From positions 1-64,000 of the forward strand of contig CAZVYN010000006.1 of assembly GCA_964631125.1 (NCBI GenBank): 64,000 bases of DNA, written 5' to 3'. This document shows positions 26,198 through 36,460 of this stretch, piece by piece; the first letter of the stretch is position 1; each line of letters begins with the position of its first letter. The position numbers and the translations under genes were made by a program. Under the pieces are notes generated by a model. The model made no database searches and was not told the origin of the DNA. It saw only the letters and a list, made by a program, of their open reading frames with translations. The stretch comes from CAZVYN01 sp964631125 (GTDB taxonomy: Bacteria > Eisenbacteria > RBG-16-71-46 > CAIMUX01).

Positions 26198-27586
26198 TCA
26201 CGGCCGTGATGGCGCGTCGAATTCCCGGGAACGCAAGCGGGCGATCCGCACTCGATGGGACCCGGCCGCACCGACACCAGCCAAGATGGCCACCGCAGGG
26301 AAGATAGGAACTCCGAATCGGGGATGCGACGCCGGGCCGGCCGCGAACAGGAGCGCCACGACCCACAGCGACAGGAAGCCGATCCGCGGGTCTTTTCGAA
26401 TGACTCCGACGATCGCGCCGACAAGAGCCGCGGCCCACACCATTCCCAGGATGACCAGCCAAGGAAGCGTCAGGAACAACGTCCTCCGCCCCTGCACCCC
26501 GTCGAGGTAGTGACGCGAGGCCGCGACGACTCCGTCCCGTCGCAGGACGCTCATCGTGTCGCGATTGCCCCGCGTCACGCCCTGGAGTTCGAGGAGGCCG
26601 GAGAGGTCGGGAGCGACACCCAGAACAGAGCGCCGCGCATGGAGCCAGAGGTACCGAGGCCACCGCTCCAGGAGGATGGACCGCGCCTGGGAACGAGCGC
26701 GGGGTATCCAACTCCAGTCTCCGGGTTCGCTCTGGAGCGTCGCCTCCAACTCAGTACGCACGTCACTCTCGAGTCTTCCGGACTCCGCGGAGAGAAGGGC
26801 GGCGGCGTTGTACGCGAGCAAGTTGTAGTCGCCGATCGTGGAGATCGTCAGGTGGCCGGTGACCTCCCAGTTCCGGTACATCCACGGTCCGACGAGCGCT
26901 GCGAGTGTCACTCCGACCACGAGTAGGTCGATCGCGCGACGTCTCCGGGAAGCGCGCGCGCCGAAGAGCAGGAAGAGGCAGACGACCGGAACGAGCGCGA
27001 CTCCGATCGGTCGGCAGAGGATGGCAGCAGCCAGGAGCGCGGCGGCGAGCGCCAACCATGACGTTCGCGGGCGCTCACCGAACGGCCGGCGGATCCCGTC
27101 GACGGCGCGGAGCGTCGCATAGACGAAGGCGGTGACGAGAAACGTGAACAGCACTTCCGGCATGACGAACGCGGTAGCAACCGCGCCCGACATCCCGACG
27201 CCGTAGCAGGCGCAGGCGAGCAAGGCGAATCGACCGGCGACCATCCGCCGCGCGATTCCGTAGACGAGCAATGCGGTGCAGAGATCCAGCGCGACTTGGG
27301 CGAGCCAGATCCACTTCACATCTCGACCGACGGACAGGACCGCGCCGAGGAAGACGGAATAGACGGGGGTCCGCCCGACCGCCGGCGTCCGTGGCGGCGC
27401 GAGATCTGCGCTGTATCCGTTCCCGTTCGACAGATTCTCGGCGATGCTCGAATACCCTGCGCTGTCGTTGCGCTGCGCTCTCTCCGGATGCTCGAGGAGC
27501 CCGAACCCGACGGCGATGCGCAGCCAGCAACTGACGCCGAGAATCAGGAGCAGCCAGGCTCCACGACCGTTTGCGCTCGACGCCAT
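26198..27586 (-). CDS. GT39/ArnT-like polytopic glycosyltransferase
   Basis: A 462-aa integral membrane protein with about ten hydrophobic segments. NDSAGYSSIAENLSNGNGY near residue 40 has the D-x-x-x-Y-x-x-x-A pattern of the catalytic first loop in GT-C enzymes of the PMT/ArnT family, followed by RTPVYSVFLGAVL (the TPG.Y-like motif). Such enzymes move sugars from polyprenyl phosphate to periplasmic acceptors. The acceptor is unknown. The start is ATG 27586 with a GAGGGG site very close upstream. It is divergent from the arginase-family gene across 69 bases and lies 20 bases upstream of boxC. Confidence 0.72.
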   Translation of the reverse strand: MASSANGRGAWLLLILGVSCWLRIAVGFGLLEHPERAQRNDSAGYSSIAENLSNGNGYSADLAPPRTPAVGRTPVYSVFLGAVLSVGRDVKWIWLAQVALDLCTALLVYGIARRMVAGRFALLACACYGVGMSGAVATAFVMPEVLFTFLVTAFVYATLRAVDGIRRPFGERPRTSWLALAAALLAAAILCRPIGVALVPVVCLFLLFGARASRRRRAIDLLVVGVTLAALVGPWMYRNWEVTGHLTISTIGDYNLLAYNAAALLSAESGRLESDVRTELEATLQSEPGDWSWIPRARSQARSILLERWPRYLWLHARRSVLGVAPDLSGLLELQGVTRGNRDTMSVLRRDGVVAASRHYLDGVQGRRTLFLTLPWLVILGMVWAAALVGAIVGVIRKDPRIGFLSLWVVALLFAAGPASHPRFGVPIFPAVAILAGVGAAGSHRVRIARLRSREFDAPSRP

Positions 27587-27655
27587 GCCCCTCACTCTAG
27601 ATTTCACCCGGCTGGACGGTCCCCTTCGATCGCGACTGCGGGTAGACTACGCCCC

Positions 27656-28738
27656 ATGACCATCCATCCTCGCGATTTGCCGGTCCCGTTCGATCCCGAC
27701 GCTCCCGCCGTGGGCGATGGCGTCTACGGACTCCCTCACACCCCAGAAGAGGCCGCGGTCGTGCTCGTTCCCGTTCCGTGGGAAGCGACCGTTTCCTACG
27801 GCGCGGGGACGGCGAACGGGCCGGCGGCGATCCTCGCGGCGAGTCGTCAGGTCGATCTCTTTGATCGTGAGACGGGCCGGCCGTACGAGCGGGGCATCGC
27901 CATGCTGGAGATCCCCGAGGAGGTTCGCGGCTGGAGCGACGCTGCGCGCGACGCCGCTACGGCGGTGATCGAGGTGGGCGGACTCGACGTCGTGTCGTCG
28001 GGCGACCCCAAGGTCGCCCGACTCCGCAGCGACCTCGAGCATCGCGTTTCCAAAGTCGACGCCCTCGGCGTCCGCATGAATGACTGGGTCGAATCGACCG
28101 TCGAACATTGGCTCGACCAGGGACGTCTGGTCGGCGTCGTCGGCGGTGACCACGCGGTTCCGTTCGGCGCCATCCGCGCGCACGCGCGCCGCCACCCAGG
28201 CCTCGGCATCTTGCACCTCGATGCGCATTGCGATCTGCGCGATGCCTACGAGGGATTCCGCTGGTCGCACGCGTCGATCTTCCACAACGTGTGCGAGCAG
28301 ATCGACGGCGTGGGCAAGCTCGTGCAGGTTGCGATCCGCGACTACGGATCGCGCGAAGACGCCTATGTCAACGCTTCGAAGGGGCGCATCGAGGTGTTCT
28401 TCGATGCGGACATCAAACGTCGGCAGCAAGACGGCGAGACCTGGACGGCGCTGGTGAAGGAGATCGTCGCGCGGCTGCCGCGCGACGTCTATCTCTCCTT
28501 CGACATCGACGGTCTCGATCCGGTGCTCTGTCCGCATACGGGCACGCCGGTGCCCGGGGGATTGTCGTTCGCGGAAACCGTCTCGCTCGTTCGACACGTG
28601 GCGGAGTCGGGCCGCCGGATCGTCGGGTTCGATCTATGCGAAGTTGCGCCCGATCCCGCCGGCGTCTCGGAATGGGATGCGAATGTTGCGGCGCGGCTGC
28701 TGTACAAGATGATCGGATTCGCACTGCGGTCGATTTAG
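27656..28738 (+). CDS. Arginase/agmatinase-family ureohydrolase
   Basis: A 360-aa binuclear manganese hydrolase. Metal-binding motifs are all present: [11 protein letters not shown] (about residue 160), [15 protein letters not shown] (about 188), and [24 protein letters not shown] (about 281). The last segment is agmatinase/formimidoylglutamase-like, with PGG rather than the arginase pattern. It releases urea or formamide from a guanidino or formimino substrate; the exact substrate cannot be assigned, with agmatine the most frequent. The protein is longer than typical SpeB (about 310) through an N-terminal stretch and an insertion. The 3' end overlaps the converging phosphoketolase gene by four bases. 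Confidence 0.88.
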   Translation: MTIHPRDLPVPFDPDAPAVGDGVYGLPHTPEEAAVVLVPVPWEATVSYGAGTANGPAAILAASRQVDLFDRETGRPYERGIAMLEIPEEVRGWSDAARDAATAVIEVGGLDVVSSGDPKVARLRSDLEHRVSKVDALGVRMNDWVESTVEHWLDQGRLVGVVGGDHAVPFGAIRAHARRHPGLGILHLDAHCDLRDAYEGFRWSHASIFHNVCEQIDGVGKLVQVAIRDYGSREDAYVNASKGRIEVFFDADIKRRQQDGETWTALVKEIVARLPRDVYLSFDIDGLDPVLCPHTGTPVPGGLSFAETVSLVRHVAESGRRIVGFDLCEVAPDPAGVSEWDANVAARLLYKMIGFALRSI

Positions 28739-31107
28739 CCGGGCCACGTCCAATTCCGGATCTCCGGCTGGTCCTCGCCGTACTCCCTGATGTAGCGGCT
28801 GTGCTCGGCCAGCTTCTCTTCGCATTTCCTCGCGACTCTCTCCCCCTGTGCTCCGAGCGTCCCGACTCGGCGGATCGCGTTCATCGCCAGGTGATACCGG
28901 TCAATCTGATTGAGGACGACCATGTCGAACGGGGTTGTCGTCGTGCCCTTTTCCTTGAAACCGTGGACGTGGAGATTGGCGTGGTTGCGGCGCCGGTAGG
29001 TGAGCCGGTGGATCAGCCACGGATAACCGTGGTACGCGAAGATGATCGGCCGGTCGGCGGTGAAGAGATCATCGAACGCGCCGTCGGAAAGGCCGTGGTC
29101 GTGCAGATCCTGCGGCGGGAGACGCATCAGATCGATGACGTTGACGACGCGGATGCGCAGCTCCGGCAGCTCCCGCCGGAGCAGATCCACCGCCGCCAGC
29201 GTCTCCAGCGTCGGCACGTCGCCGGCGCAGGCCATGACGACATCGGGTTCGCCGCCGCCGTCGCTGCTCGCCCACTTCCAGATGCCGATGCCGGCTTGGC
29301 GGTGCTTCACCGCGGTGTCCATCGGCAGGTACTGTAGCGCCGGCTGTTTCCCGGCGACGACGATGTTGATGTAATCCTTGCTCCGCAAGCAGTGATCCAT
29401 GACGGAGACCAGCGTGTTCGCGTCCGGCGGAAGATAGACGCGGACGACTTCCGGGCTCTTGTTCACGGCGAGGTCGATGAAACCTGGATCCTGGTGACTG
29501 AATCCGTTGTGATCCTGCCTCCAGACGTGCGAGGAGAGCAGGTAGTTGAACGAGGCGATCGGTTCTCGCCACGGGATTTCGCGAGATCGGTCGAGCCACT
29601 TGGCGTGTTGATTGAACATCGAATCGACGACATGGACGAACGCTTCATACGTGGCGAACACCCCGTGGCGTCCGGTCAGCAGATACCCTTCCATCCACCC
29701 TTGGCAGGTGTGCTCACTCAAGATCTCCATCGCGCGGCCGCCCGGGGCCAGGTGATCGTCGCCCGGCCGCACCTCCGCGTTCCAGGCGCGATCCGTCACC
29801 TCGAGCACCGCGCCCAGGCGATTCGAGGTCAATTCGTCGGGTGAGAAGACGCGGAAGTTGCGCGTGGACGCACTGAGCTCCATGGCGCCGCGCAAGAAGC
29901 TCCCGAGCGCCGCCGTGCTCTCGTGCATCACGACACCGGGCTTTGGCACGTCAACGGCGCTGGCGTGGACTTCCGGCAACTCGAGCGCCTGCCACAGACG
30001 TCCGCCGTTGGCGTACGGGCTCGCGCCCATGCGGCGATCCCCCGCCGGCGCCAGCTCGGTGACCAGCGGCCTCGGTGCGCCGCGTTCGTCGAACAGTTCT
30101 TCCGGGCGATAGCTCTGCATCCAGGCCTCGAGCAGCTTCAGATGCTCGGGGTCCTTCTTCACGTTCGCCAACGGCACCTGGTGAGAACGCCACGTTCCTT
30201 CGACCTGACGCCCGTCAACGACGTGCGGTCCGGTCCAGCCCTTCGGCGTGATCAACACGATGACCGGCCAGCACGGGCGCTCGGTCGAGCCGCCGCCGCG
30301 CGCGCGTCGCTGAATCGACGCGATCTCATCGAAGACGACATCGAACGTCCGGCGCATCAGCGCGTGCATCGAGGCGGGATCGTCCCCCTCCACGAAGTAC
30401 GGACGGTGCCCGTATCCCTCGAGCAAACGGGTGAGTTCGCTCCGCGGGATCCTGCTGAGCACCGTCGGATTCGCGATCTTGTAGCCGTTCAGATGGAGGA
30501 TCGGGAGCACCGCGCCGTCCTTGACGGGATCGAGGAACTTGTTCGAGTGCCACGCGGTCGCCAGCGGCCCCGTCTCCGCTTCACCGTCGCCGATCACGCA
30601 GGCGGCGACGAGATCCGGGTGGTCGAAGACGGCGCCGTAGGCATGCGCGAGGCAATAGCCGAGTTCGCCCCCCTCGTTGATCGAACCGGGCGTCTCGACC
30701 GCGGCGTGGCTCGGAATTCCACCGGGAAACGAGAACTGTTTGAACAGTCGCTGCAGCCCGGCGGCGTCGCGCGTGATCTCCGGATACAGCTCCGAGTAGC
30801 TCCCTTCCAGATAGGTGCACGCCACCACCGCCGGTCCGCCATGCCCGGGTCCGCAGACGAACAGCATGTCCAGCTCGCGCGCGCGGACGATGCGATTGAG
30901 ATGCGTGTAGACGAAGTTCAACCCCGGCGTGGTGCCCCAGTGGCCGAGCAGCCGCGCTTTCACATGTTCGGGGAGGAGCGGCTCGCGCAGGAGCGGGTTG
31001 TCCACCAGGTAGATCTGCCCGACCGAGAGGTAGTTCGCCGCTCGCCAGTGCGCGTCGAGCGCCGCGAGATCCGCGAGATCGCCGGAGTGACCGAGATCCC
31101 CGCTCAT
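28735..31107 (-). CDS. xfp: Phosphoketolase (xylulose 5-phosphate/fructose 6-phosphate)
   Basis: A 790-aa thiamine-diphosphate enzyme that splits xylulose 5-phosphate or fructose 6-phosphate with phosphate to give acetyl phosphate. [13 protein letters not shown] (about 50-62), [30 protein letters not shown] (ThDP/Mg site) and [14 protein letters not shown] are all phosphoketolase signatures; the length is as usual. Its ATG overlaps the acetate kinase stop (ATGA), so the producer and user of acetyl phosphate are translationally coupled. The 3' end overlaps the arginase-family gene by four bases. Confidence 0.96.
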   Translation of the reverse strand: MSGDLGHSGDLADLAALDAHWRAANYLSVGQIYLVDNPLLREPLLPEHVKARLLGHWGTTPGLNFVYTHLNRIVRARELDMLFVCGPGHGGPAVVACTYLEGSYSELYPEITRDAAGLQRLFKQFSFPGGIPSHAAVETPGSINEGGELGYCLAHAYGAVFDHPDLVAACVIGDGEAETGPLATAWHSNKFLDPVKDGAVLPILHLNGYKIANPTVLSRIPRSELTRLLEGYGHRPYFVEGDDPASMHALMRRTFDVVFDEIASIQRRARGGGSTERPCWPVIVLITPKGWTGPHVVDGRQVEGTWRSHQVPLANVKKDPEHLKLLEAWMQSYRPEELFDERGAPRPLVTELAPAGDRRMGASPYANGGRLWQALELPEVHASAVDVPKPGVVMHESTAALGSFLRGAMELSASTRNFRVFSPDELTSNRLGAVLEVTDRAWNAEVRPGDDHLAPGGRAMEILSEHTCQGWMEGYLLTGRHGVFATYEAFVHVVDSMFNQHAKWLDRSREIPWREPIASFNYLLSSHVWRQDHNGFSHQDPGFIDLAVNKSPEVVRVYLPPDANTLVSVMDHCLRSKDYINIVVAGKQPALQYLPMDTAVKHRQAGIGIWKWASSDGGGEPDVVMACAGDVPTLETLAAVDLLRRELPELRIRVVNVIDLMRLPPQDLHDHGLSDGAFDDLFTADRPIIFAYHGYPWLIHRLTYRRRNHANLHVHGFKEKGTTTTPFDMVVLNQIDRYHLAMNAIRRVGTLGAQGERVARKCEEKLAEHSRYIREYGEDQPEIRNWTWPG

Positions 31108-32413
31108 CGCGTCGCCTCGTCGCGCCCGCTCCACTCGAGCACCCGCGCGGTCTCGCGCGCGATCATCCAATCCTCCCGCACCGGGAGGACCTGCACCGGG
31201 ACGCGGGATCGATCCGAAGAGATCGTCGCTTCCGCCGCGACCGCGCCCTCGTTGAGCAGCGGATCGAGGACGAGCCCCGTCCACTCGAGTCCCGCGCAGA
31301 TGCGAGCGCGGATCTCGGGCGCGTGCTCCCCGATCCCGCCGCCGAAGAGGACCGGGCAGGGACCGCCCAACACGCCCATGTACGCGACGAGATACTTCCG
31401 CGCGCGGTAGCAGAAGAGATCGAGCGCGAGTTCGGCGTCCGCGTCACCTGCGTGCGCCGCGGCCAGGACCTCGCGCGTGTCGGACGACCGACCCGTCAGG
31501 CCGAGCAGACCGGAGTCGCGTTCGAGCAGGCGGACGACGGCGCTCGCGTCGATCCTCTCGGTTCCCGCGAGATAGCTGACGATCGCTGGGTCGAGATCTC
31601 CCGAGCGTGTCCCCATGACCAGTCCCTCCAACGGTGTGAAACCCATCGATGTGTCGACCGAACGACCGCGTTCGACGGCGGTGATCGAACAGCCGTTGCC
31701 GAGTTGCAGTGAGACCGCGGTGACTTCGCTCGGCGCGACGCCACGCAGGGTCGCGTGACGCTCGACGAGATACTGATGCGCGATGCCGTGGAAACCGTAC
31801 CGGCGAATCTGATGTCGCGCCGCGAGATCCTTCGGGATCGCGTAGGTGAAGGCGCGCGGCGGGAGCTGCGCATGAAAGCTGGTGTCGAAGACCGCCGCCA
31901 TCGGCATCGCGTCGCCCCAGACGACTCGGCAGGCGCCGNNNNNNNNNNNNNNNNNNNNNNNNNNNNNNNNNNNNNNNNNNNNNNNNNNNNNNNNNNNNNN
32001 NNNNNNNNNNNNNNNNNNNNNNNNNNNNNNNNNNNNNNGTCGAAGACCGCCGCCATCGGCATCGCGTCGCCCCAGACGACTCGGCAGGCGCCGATCGCGG
32101 CGAGCGCGGGAGGATTGTGCAGCGGCGCCAGCGAGGAGAGCTCTTCGAGTTCGGCGAGCACTTCGGCGCTGATGCGAACCGATCTCAGGAAACGGCGGCC
32201 ACCGTGGACGACGCGATGTCCGACCGCGTCGGGGCGGGCGGGGAGCTGATCCAGCAGGCCGCGGGTAGCCGCGACATGGTCCGTCGAGCCGCCGTCCAGG
32301 CCGATCCGGTCCGCTGACCACTTTCCGACCGATCGGAACTCCCCTCCCGATGTCTCGAAGAGCCCGCACTTGACCGAGGAGCTGCCGCAATTCACGACGA
32401 GGATGGCGCCCAC
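31104..32413 (-). CDS. ackA: Acetate kinase, interrupted by an artificial scaffold gap
   Basis: Converts acetyl phosphate and ADP to acetate and ATP. The start is GTG 32413 with GGGAGG seven bases upstream. [16 protein letters not shown] (2-17), [20 protein letters not shown] and [19 protein letters not shown] are diagnostic. A 100-N run plus a repeated 55-base segment (31884-31938 equals 32039-32093) splits the gene into two frames. Removing the Ns and one copy (155 bases) gives 1,155 bases, an intact 384-aa kinase. The damage is thus an assembly artefact. First gene of the ackA-xfp operon. Confidence 0.93.
31939..32038. other. Assembly gap (100 N) with 55-bp overlapping flanks
   Basis: The 55 bases before the Ns are identical to the 55 bases after them, and both copies end exactly at the gap borders. 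This is what remains when two contigs that overlap by one k-mer are joined by padding instead of merged. No sequence is probably missing. Confidence 0.95.
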
Positions 32414-32529
32414 CGAGATCCCTCCCGGGATCGAAGCTACGCCGCGATGCGAATTCGGAGTATCGCATTCGCTCCCGAGCGAAAAGGCGTAGGGTCGAGG
32501 CACCTCGGGAGCACCGGGAGGCCCACGAC

Positions 32530-33576
32530 ATGAAAGCAGCCGTCTTCGTCGAACCTGGACGCATCGTCCTGCAAGAAAAGCCCCGCCCCACCATCGGACC
32601 GAGAGACGCACTCCTCCGCGTCACCACCACCACCATCTGCGGCACCGACACGCACATCCTCAAAGGCGAGTATCCGGTGAAGCCGGGCCTCATCGTGGGG
32701 CATGAACCGGTCGGAGTGATCGAGGAACTCGGATCAGCGGTCACGGGGTTCGAGGTCGGGCAGCGCGCGATCTCCGGCGCGATCACACCGTGCGGACAGT
32801 GCTACACCTGCCTCGACGGCCAATCGTCGCAATGCGGCGGCGTCGCGATGGGCGGTTGGCGCCTCGGCAACACGATCGACGGGTGTCAGGCCGAGTACGT
32901 GCTGATCCCCGATGCGACGGCGAATCTCGCCCTGATCCCCGACAACCTGACCGATGAGCAGGTCCTGATGTGTCCGGACATCATGAGCACCGGATTCGGG
33001 GGCGCCGAGAGCGGGCGCATCCGGATCGGAGACACGGTGGCGATCTTCGCGCAGGGCCCCATCGGCCTGTGCGCGACGTTGGGCGCCAAGTTGTCGGGCG
33101 CGACGCGGATCTTCGTCGTCGACGCGGTCCCCGCGCGGTTGACGATGGCCAAGCAGTTGGGCGCCGACGTCACGATCAATTTCCGTGAGCAAGACGCCGT
33201 GAAGACGATCATGGAAGCGACCGACGGGCGCGGCGTCGACGTGGCCATCGAAGCATTGGGCGCGCAGCCGACGTTCGAGAACTGCCTCCGTGTGCTCCGG
33301 CCGGGCGGCGTTTTCTCCAGCCTCGGCGTCTACTCGGGTAAACTCACCCTCCCGCTGGACGCCTTCGCCGCCGGGTTGGGCGATCACACGATCGTGACCA
33401 CGCTCTGCGGCGGCGGAAAGGAACGGATGCGCCGGCTCATGAACGTCCTCGCCTCGGGCCGGGCTGATCTCCGGCCGCTCGTCACGCATCGGTTTCGGCT
33501 CGAACAGATCGAAGAGGCGTACGATCTCTTCTCGCAGCAGCGAGATGGTGTCTTGAAAGTTGCGATCACCCCTTGA
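32530..33576 (+). CDS. Zinc-dependent NAD(P) alcohol dehydrogenase
   Basis: A 348-aa medium-chain dehydrogenase/reductase. Catalytic zinc ligands lie in TTTICGTDTHILKGEYP (Cys near 37) and VGHEPVG (His-Glu near 59-60). The cofactor site reads FAQGPIGLCA rather than GxGxxG, as in thermostable secondary-alcohol dehydrogenases. MKAAVF and DTHILKGEYPVKPGLIVGHE resemble the isopropanol/butanediol group. The usual structural four-cysteine lobe is reduced (CGQCYTCLDGQSSQCGG). Substrate unassigned. It is divergent from ackA across 116 bases and lies 11 bases before gap, so it probably forms an operon with it. Confidence 0.88.
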   Translation: MKAAVFVEPGRIVLQEKPRPTIGPRDALLRVTTTTICGTDTHILKGEYPVKPGLIVGHEPVGVIEELGSAVTGFEVGQRAISGAITPCGQCYTCLDGQSSQCGGVAMGGWRLGNTIDGCQAEYVLIPDATANLALIPDNLTDEQVLMCPDIMSTGFGGAESGRIRIGDTVAIFAQGPIGLCATLGAKLSGATRIFVVDAVPARLTMAKQLGADVTINFREQDAVKTIMEATDGRGVDVAIEALGAQPTFENCLRVLRPGGVFSSLGVYSGKLTLPLDAFAAGLGDHTIVTTLCGGGKERMRRLMNVLASGRADLRPLVTHRFRLEQIEEAYDLFSQQRDGVLKVAITP

Positions 33577-33587
33577 GGAGGAACTAG

Positions 33588-34616
33588 ATGGCCGTGGCAA
33601 AGATCGCGATCAACGGCTTCGGACGCATTGGACGCGTCGTCACCCGGATCGCCAAGGAACATGGACAGTTCGACGTCGTCGCGATCAATGACCTGGCCGA
33701 ACCCGCCGCGCTCGCGCACGCCTTCAAGTACGACTCACTCCACGGGACGTACAAAGGCGAGGTGAGCGTCTCCGGCGACACGATGACGATCGACGGCGAT
33801 CCCTTTCGCGTGCTCTGCGAAAAGGATCCGGCCAAGCTCCCCTGGCGGGAACTCGGCGTCGACTACGTGATCGAGAGCACCGGAAAGTTTCGCAAACTGG
33901 AGGAGTTGAGCGTCCATCTGACGGGCGGCGCGCGCCGGGTCATCGTCACCGTCCCGACGAAGGACTATTTGCGGAGCACCATCGTCCTCGGCGTGAACGA
34001 CGAGGTCCTGACCAAGGACGCCGTCATCCTCTCGAACGCGAGTTGCACGACGAACTGCGCCGCGCCGATGGCGCTCGTGCTGGAGCGCAGCTTCGGCATC
34101 CGTCGCGGTCTGCTCAACACAGTCCATGCCTACACCAACGATCAGCGCCTGCTCGATTCGCCGCACAAGGACTACCGGCGCTCACGCAGTGCGGCGACCA
34201 ACATCATCCCGACCGAGACCGGCGCGGCCCGCGCGATCGGACTGGTGATCCCTTCGCTCGAAGGCAAACTCGACGGGATGGCGATGCGCGTGCCGGTTCC
34301 CGACGGCAGCGTCGTCGACCTCACGGTCGAGACCACGAAGGAGACGACGCGCGAGGCGATCAACGCCGCCATGAAAGAGGCGAGCGAGACCTATCTGAAG
34401 GGGTACCTGGAGTACTGCGAGACGCCGATCGTCTCGGCCGACATCATCGGCAACAGCGCGTCGTGCATCTTCGACTCGCTGCTCACGCAGGTGATCGGCG
34501 GCGGCTTCGTCCGGGTCATCGGCTGGTACGACAACGAGTGGGGCTACTCCGCGCGGGTGGCCGACCTGATCGTGCGGTCCGCGCAAATGGACGGGCTGGG
34601 GACGAGCTTCGCGTGA
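33588..34616 (+). CDS. gap: Glyceraldehyde-3-phosphate dehydrogenase, type I
   Basis: A 342-aa glycolytic enzyme oxidising glyceraldehyde 3-phosphate with NAD and phosphate. NAD site INGFGRIGRVV (8-18) and the catalytic cysteine C153 in SNASCTTNC. HAYTNDQ, RSAATNIIPT and WYDNEWGYSARV complete the family set. Strong Shine-Dalgarno site GAGGAGG before the ATG. It follows the alcohol dehydrogenase by 11 bases. Downstream, in the 191-base convergent gap, sits palindromic repeat copy 2. Confidence 0.97.
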   Translation: MAVAKIAINGFGRIGRVVTRIAKEHGQFDVVAINDLAEPAALAHAFKYDSLHGTYKGEVSVSGDTMTIDGDPFRVLCEKDPAKLPWRELGVDYVIESTGKFRKLEELSVHLTGGARRVIVTVPTKDYLRSTIVLGVNDEVLTKDAVILSNASCTTNCAAPMALVLERSFGIRRGLLNTVHAYTNDQRLLDSPHKDYRRSRSAATNIIPTETGAARAIGLVIPSLEGKLDGMAMRVPVPDGSVVDLTVETTKETTREAINAAMKEASETYLKGYLEYCETPIVSADIIGNSASCIFDSLLTQVIGGGFVRVIGWYDNEWGYSARVADLIVRSAQMDGLGTSFA

Positions 34617-34665
34617 GGCGTGAGGCGGGGTGCGGCCCGAGGCGCGGATCCCACGTCGAAAAGTA

Positions 34666-34716
34666 TGTGAACAGATGCACAACTGTTGCCGGCAATAGTA
34701 GTGCACAGTTTCACAA
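34666..34716. repeat. Dispersed palindromic repeat, copy 2
   Basis: Same family as copy 1 with less perfect arms (TGTGAACAGATGCAC versus GTGCACAGTTTCACAA) around the identical centre ACTGTTGCCGGCAATAGT. It lies between the convergent gap and malQ genes. Degenerate repeats of CGGATGGCC follow at about 34729-34800. Confidence 0.8.
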
Positions 34717-34807
34717 GCGATCGAACGTCGGATGGCCCGGCCGTCGGATGGCCCTGACTGGCGGATGGCCCCGGCCGTCAGAGGCGCCGCAGTCAGAGGA
34801 GCCGCTG

Positions 34808-36460
34808 TCAGCTCGCCACGCGTCCGTATGTCGCGGCGAGAGTTCGCAGCCGCTCTCTGAGCGGATCGCTCAGAGAGGACGGGTCATACCGCCATTGCCA
34901 GTTCCCCTTCTCGACGCCGGGCTTGTTCATGCGCGCCTTCGAACCCAGGCCGAGCACGTCTTGTAGCGGGACGATGGCGGTATCGGCGACGGAGGCGTAC
35001 GCGCAGCGAATCAGATCCCAGTGGATCTTGCGCCCCGTTCCGGAAAAGCCGAGGTACGCCTTCGCGAACGCATGTTCGCGGGCGATCTCTCGGGACTCTT
35101 TCGCGCGAGCAGAGTCCGCGGGAGCCGGGGCGGGAGTCGCCGCGCCAGTCGCCGCGCCAGTCGCCGCCCGCGACTTCGGCTTCCTCCGCCACCACCCCAC
35201 CGTCGTGTCGTTGTCATGCGTGCCCGTGTAGACGATGCACCGAGGCGGAAACGTGTGCGGGAGGTGATCGTTCTCGACGCCCGGTCCGCCGGAGAAGGCG
35301 AACTGCAGCACTTTCATCCCGGGGAGTCCGAAGTCGTCGCGCAACGCGCGCACCTCGTCGATCAAGAAGCCGAGGTCCTCGGCGATGATCGGCAGCCCAC
35401 CGAGTGAGCGACGGAGCGTTTCCAAGAGTTCCCGACCCGGGGCCGAGATCCAGCGCCCCTCTCGCGCCGTCTTGGCATGGGCGGGCACCGCCCAATTGCG
35501 GTGGAAGCCGATGAAATGGTCGAGCCGCACCGCGTCGCAGAGCGAGAGCGTCGCTTGCATGCGCGCCACCCACCATGCGAATCCTTCCGCGCGCATCGCC
35601 TCCCAGTCGTAGATCGGATTGCCCCAGAGCTGGCCGTCCGCGGAGAAATAGTCAGGCGGTACGCCGGCGACTTCGAGCGGCCGCGATTCGGCGTCGAGCA
35701 AGAAGAGCGAGGGATGCGACCAGGCGTCGGCGCTGTCGAGCGCGACGAAGATGGGCGCGTCGCCGATCATGGCGATCCCGCGCTCGCGCGCGTAGGTGCG
35801 GAGCTCGGCCCACTGCCGTCGGAAGAGCCACTGTCGGAACTGGTGGAAGTCGATCTCGCGCACGAGCAGCGTGCGCGCCGAAGCAAGCGCGGCTGGATCG
35901 CGACGACGCAGCGGCGCCGGCCATCGACGCCACGGTCGGCCGCCGTGCGCGTCTTTCAGCGAGGCGAAGAGCGCGTAGTCGTCGAGCCATGCGCGCTCGC
36001 GCTCACAGAACGCCTGGAACTCCTCGACGAGACGCCCGACGCTCGCGGCGGCGGCGGCGGCGCCTCCGCCGGCGCCGCCGAAACCCGCACCGCCGCCGCC
36101 GCTGCCCGCCCCGTGCAGCCGCTCCCACGCCCGCTGCAACGCCTCGTGCCGCCGTTCGTGCGAGAGCGGCCCGGTCAGCGCGGAATCGTCGACTTCGAGC
36201 AGTCCGAGCGCCGCCAACGGCTCGAGCGCGATCAACTGGTCATTGCCCGCGATGGCCGAGAGCGCCTGGTACGGCGTGTCCCGGTACCCGGGCGGGCCGA
36301 GCGGCAGCGTCTGCCAGTACGACTGCCCCGCGGCTTGCAAGAAATCCACGAAACGACGCGCGCTCTCCCCCAGATCGCCGCACCAGGAACGTCCAGGGAT
36401 CGACGTCGGATGGAGCAGAATCCCGCAGGCGCGGCGAGAGAACGGGGGCGGTGGCGGCAT
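34808..36460 (-). CDS. malQ: 4-alpha-glucanotransferase (amylomaltase)
   Basis: A 550-aa GH77 enzyme that transfers maltooligosaccharide units during maltodextrin or glycogen metabolism. The protein opens RRACGILLHPTSIPG. QSYWQTLPLGPPG, GDAPIFVALDSADAW, DAVRLDHFIGFHR (nucleophile Asp region), IIAEDLGF (acid/base Glu region) and YTGTHDNDTTVGWW are all GH77 motifs. Two low-complexity inserts are visible: an Ala/Gly stretch near residue 120-140 and a TGAATGAATP stretch near 430, the latter encoded by a 12-bp array. The start is ATG 36460 with AGGAG five bases away. Confidence 0.95.
   Translation of the reverse strand: MPPPPPFSRRACGILLHPTSIPGRSWCGDLGESARRFVDFLQAAGQSYWQTLPLGPPGYRDTPYQALSAIAGNDQLIALEPLAALGLLEVDDSALTGPLSHERRHEALQRAWERLHGAGSGGGGAGFGGAGGGAAAAAASVGRLVEEFQAFCERERAWLDDYALFASLKDAHGGRPWRRWPAPLRRRDPAALASARTLLVREIDFHQFRQWLFRRQWAELRTYARERGIAMIGDAPIFVALDSADAWSHPSLFLLDAESRPLEVAGVPPDYFSADGQLWGNPIYDWEAMRAEGFAWWVARMQATLSLCDAVRLDHFIGFHRNWAVPAHAKTAREGRWISAPGRELLETLRRSLGGLPIIAEDLGFLIDEVRALRDDFGLPGMKVLQFAFSGGPGVENDHLPHTFPPRCIVYTGTHDNDTTVGWWRRKPKSRAATGAATGAATPAPAPADSARAKESREIAREHAFAKAYLGFSGTGRKIHWDLIRCAYASVADTAIVPLQDVLGLGSKARMNKPGVEKGNWQWRYDPSSLSDPLRERLRTLAATYGRVAS
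35135..35170. repeat. 12-bp tandem array inside malQ
   Basis: Units AGTCGCCGCGCC, AGTCGCCGCGCC, AGTCGCCGCCCG. On the coding strand they give the repeated GAAT residues in a surface-loop position, keeping frame. Confidence 0.9.

Noticed and set aside
31884..32093. Biological 55-bp direct repeat in ackA
   Set aside because: Both copies end exactly at the Ns and collapsing them restores the gene, so an assembly artefact explains it.
32444..32472. Possible operator between ackA and the alcohol dehydrogenase (GCGATGCGAAT...ATCGCATTCGC)
   Set aside because: The arms pair only with bulges; likely chance in this composition.
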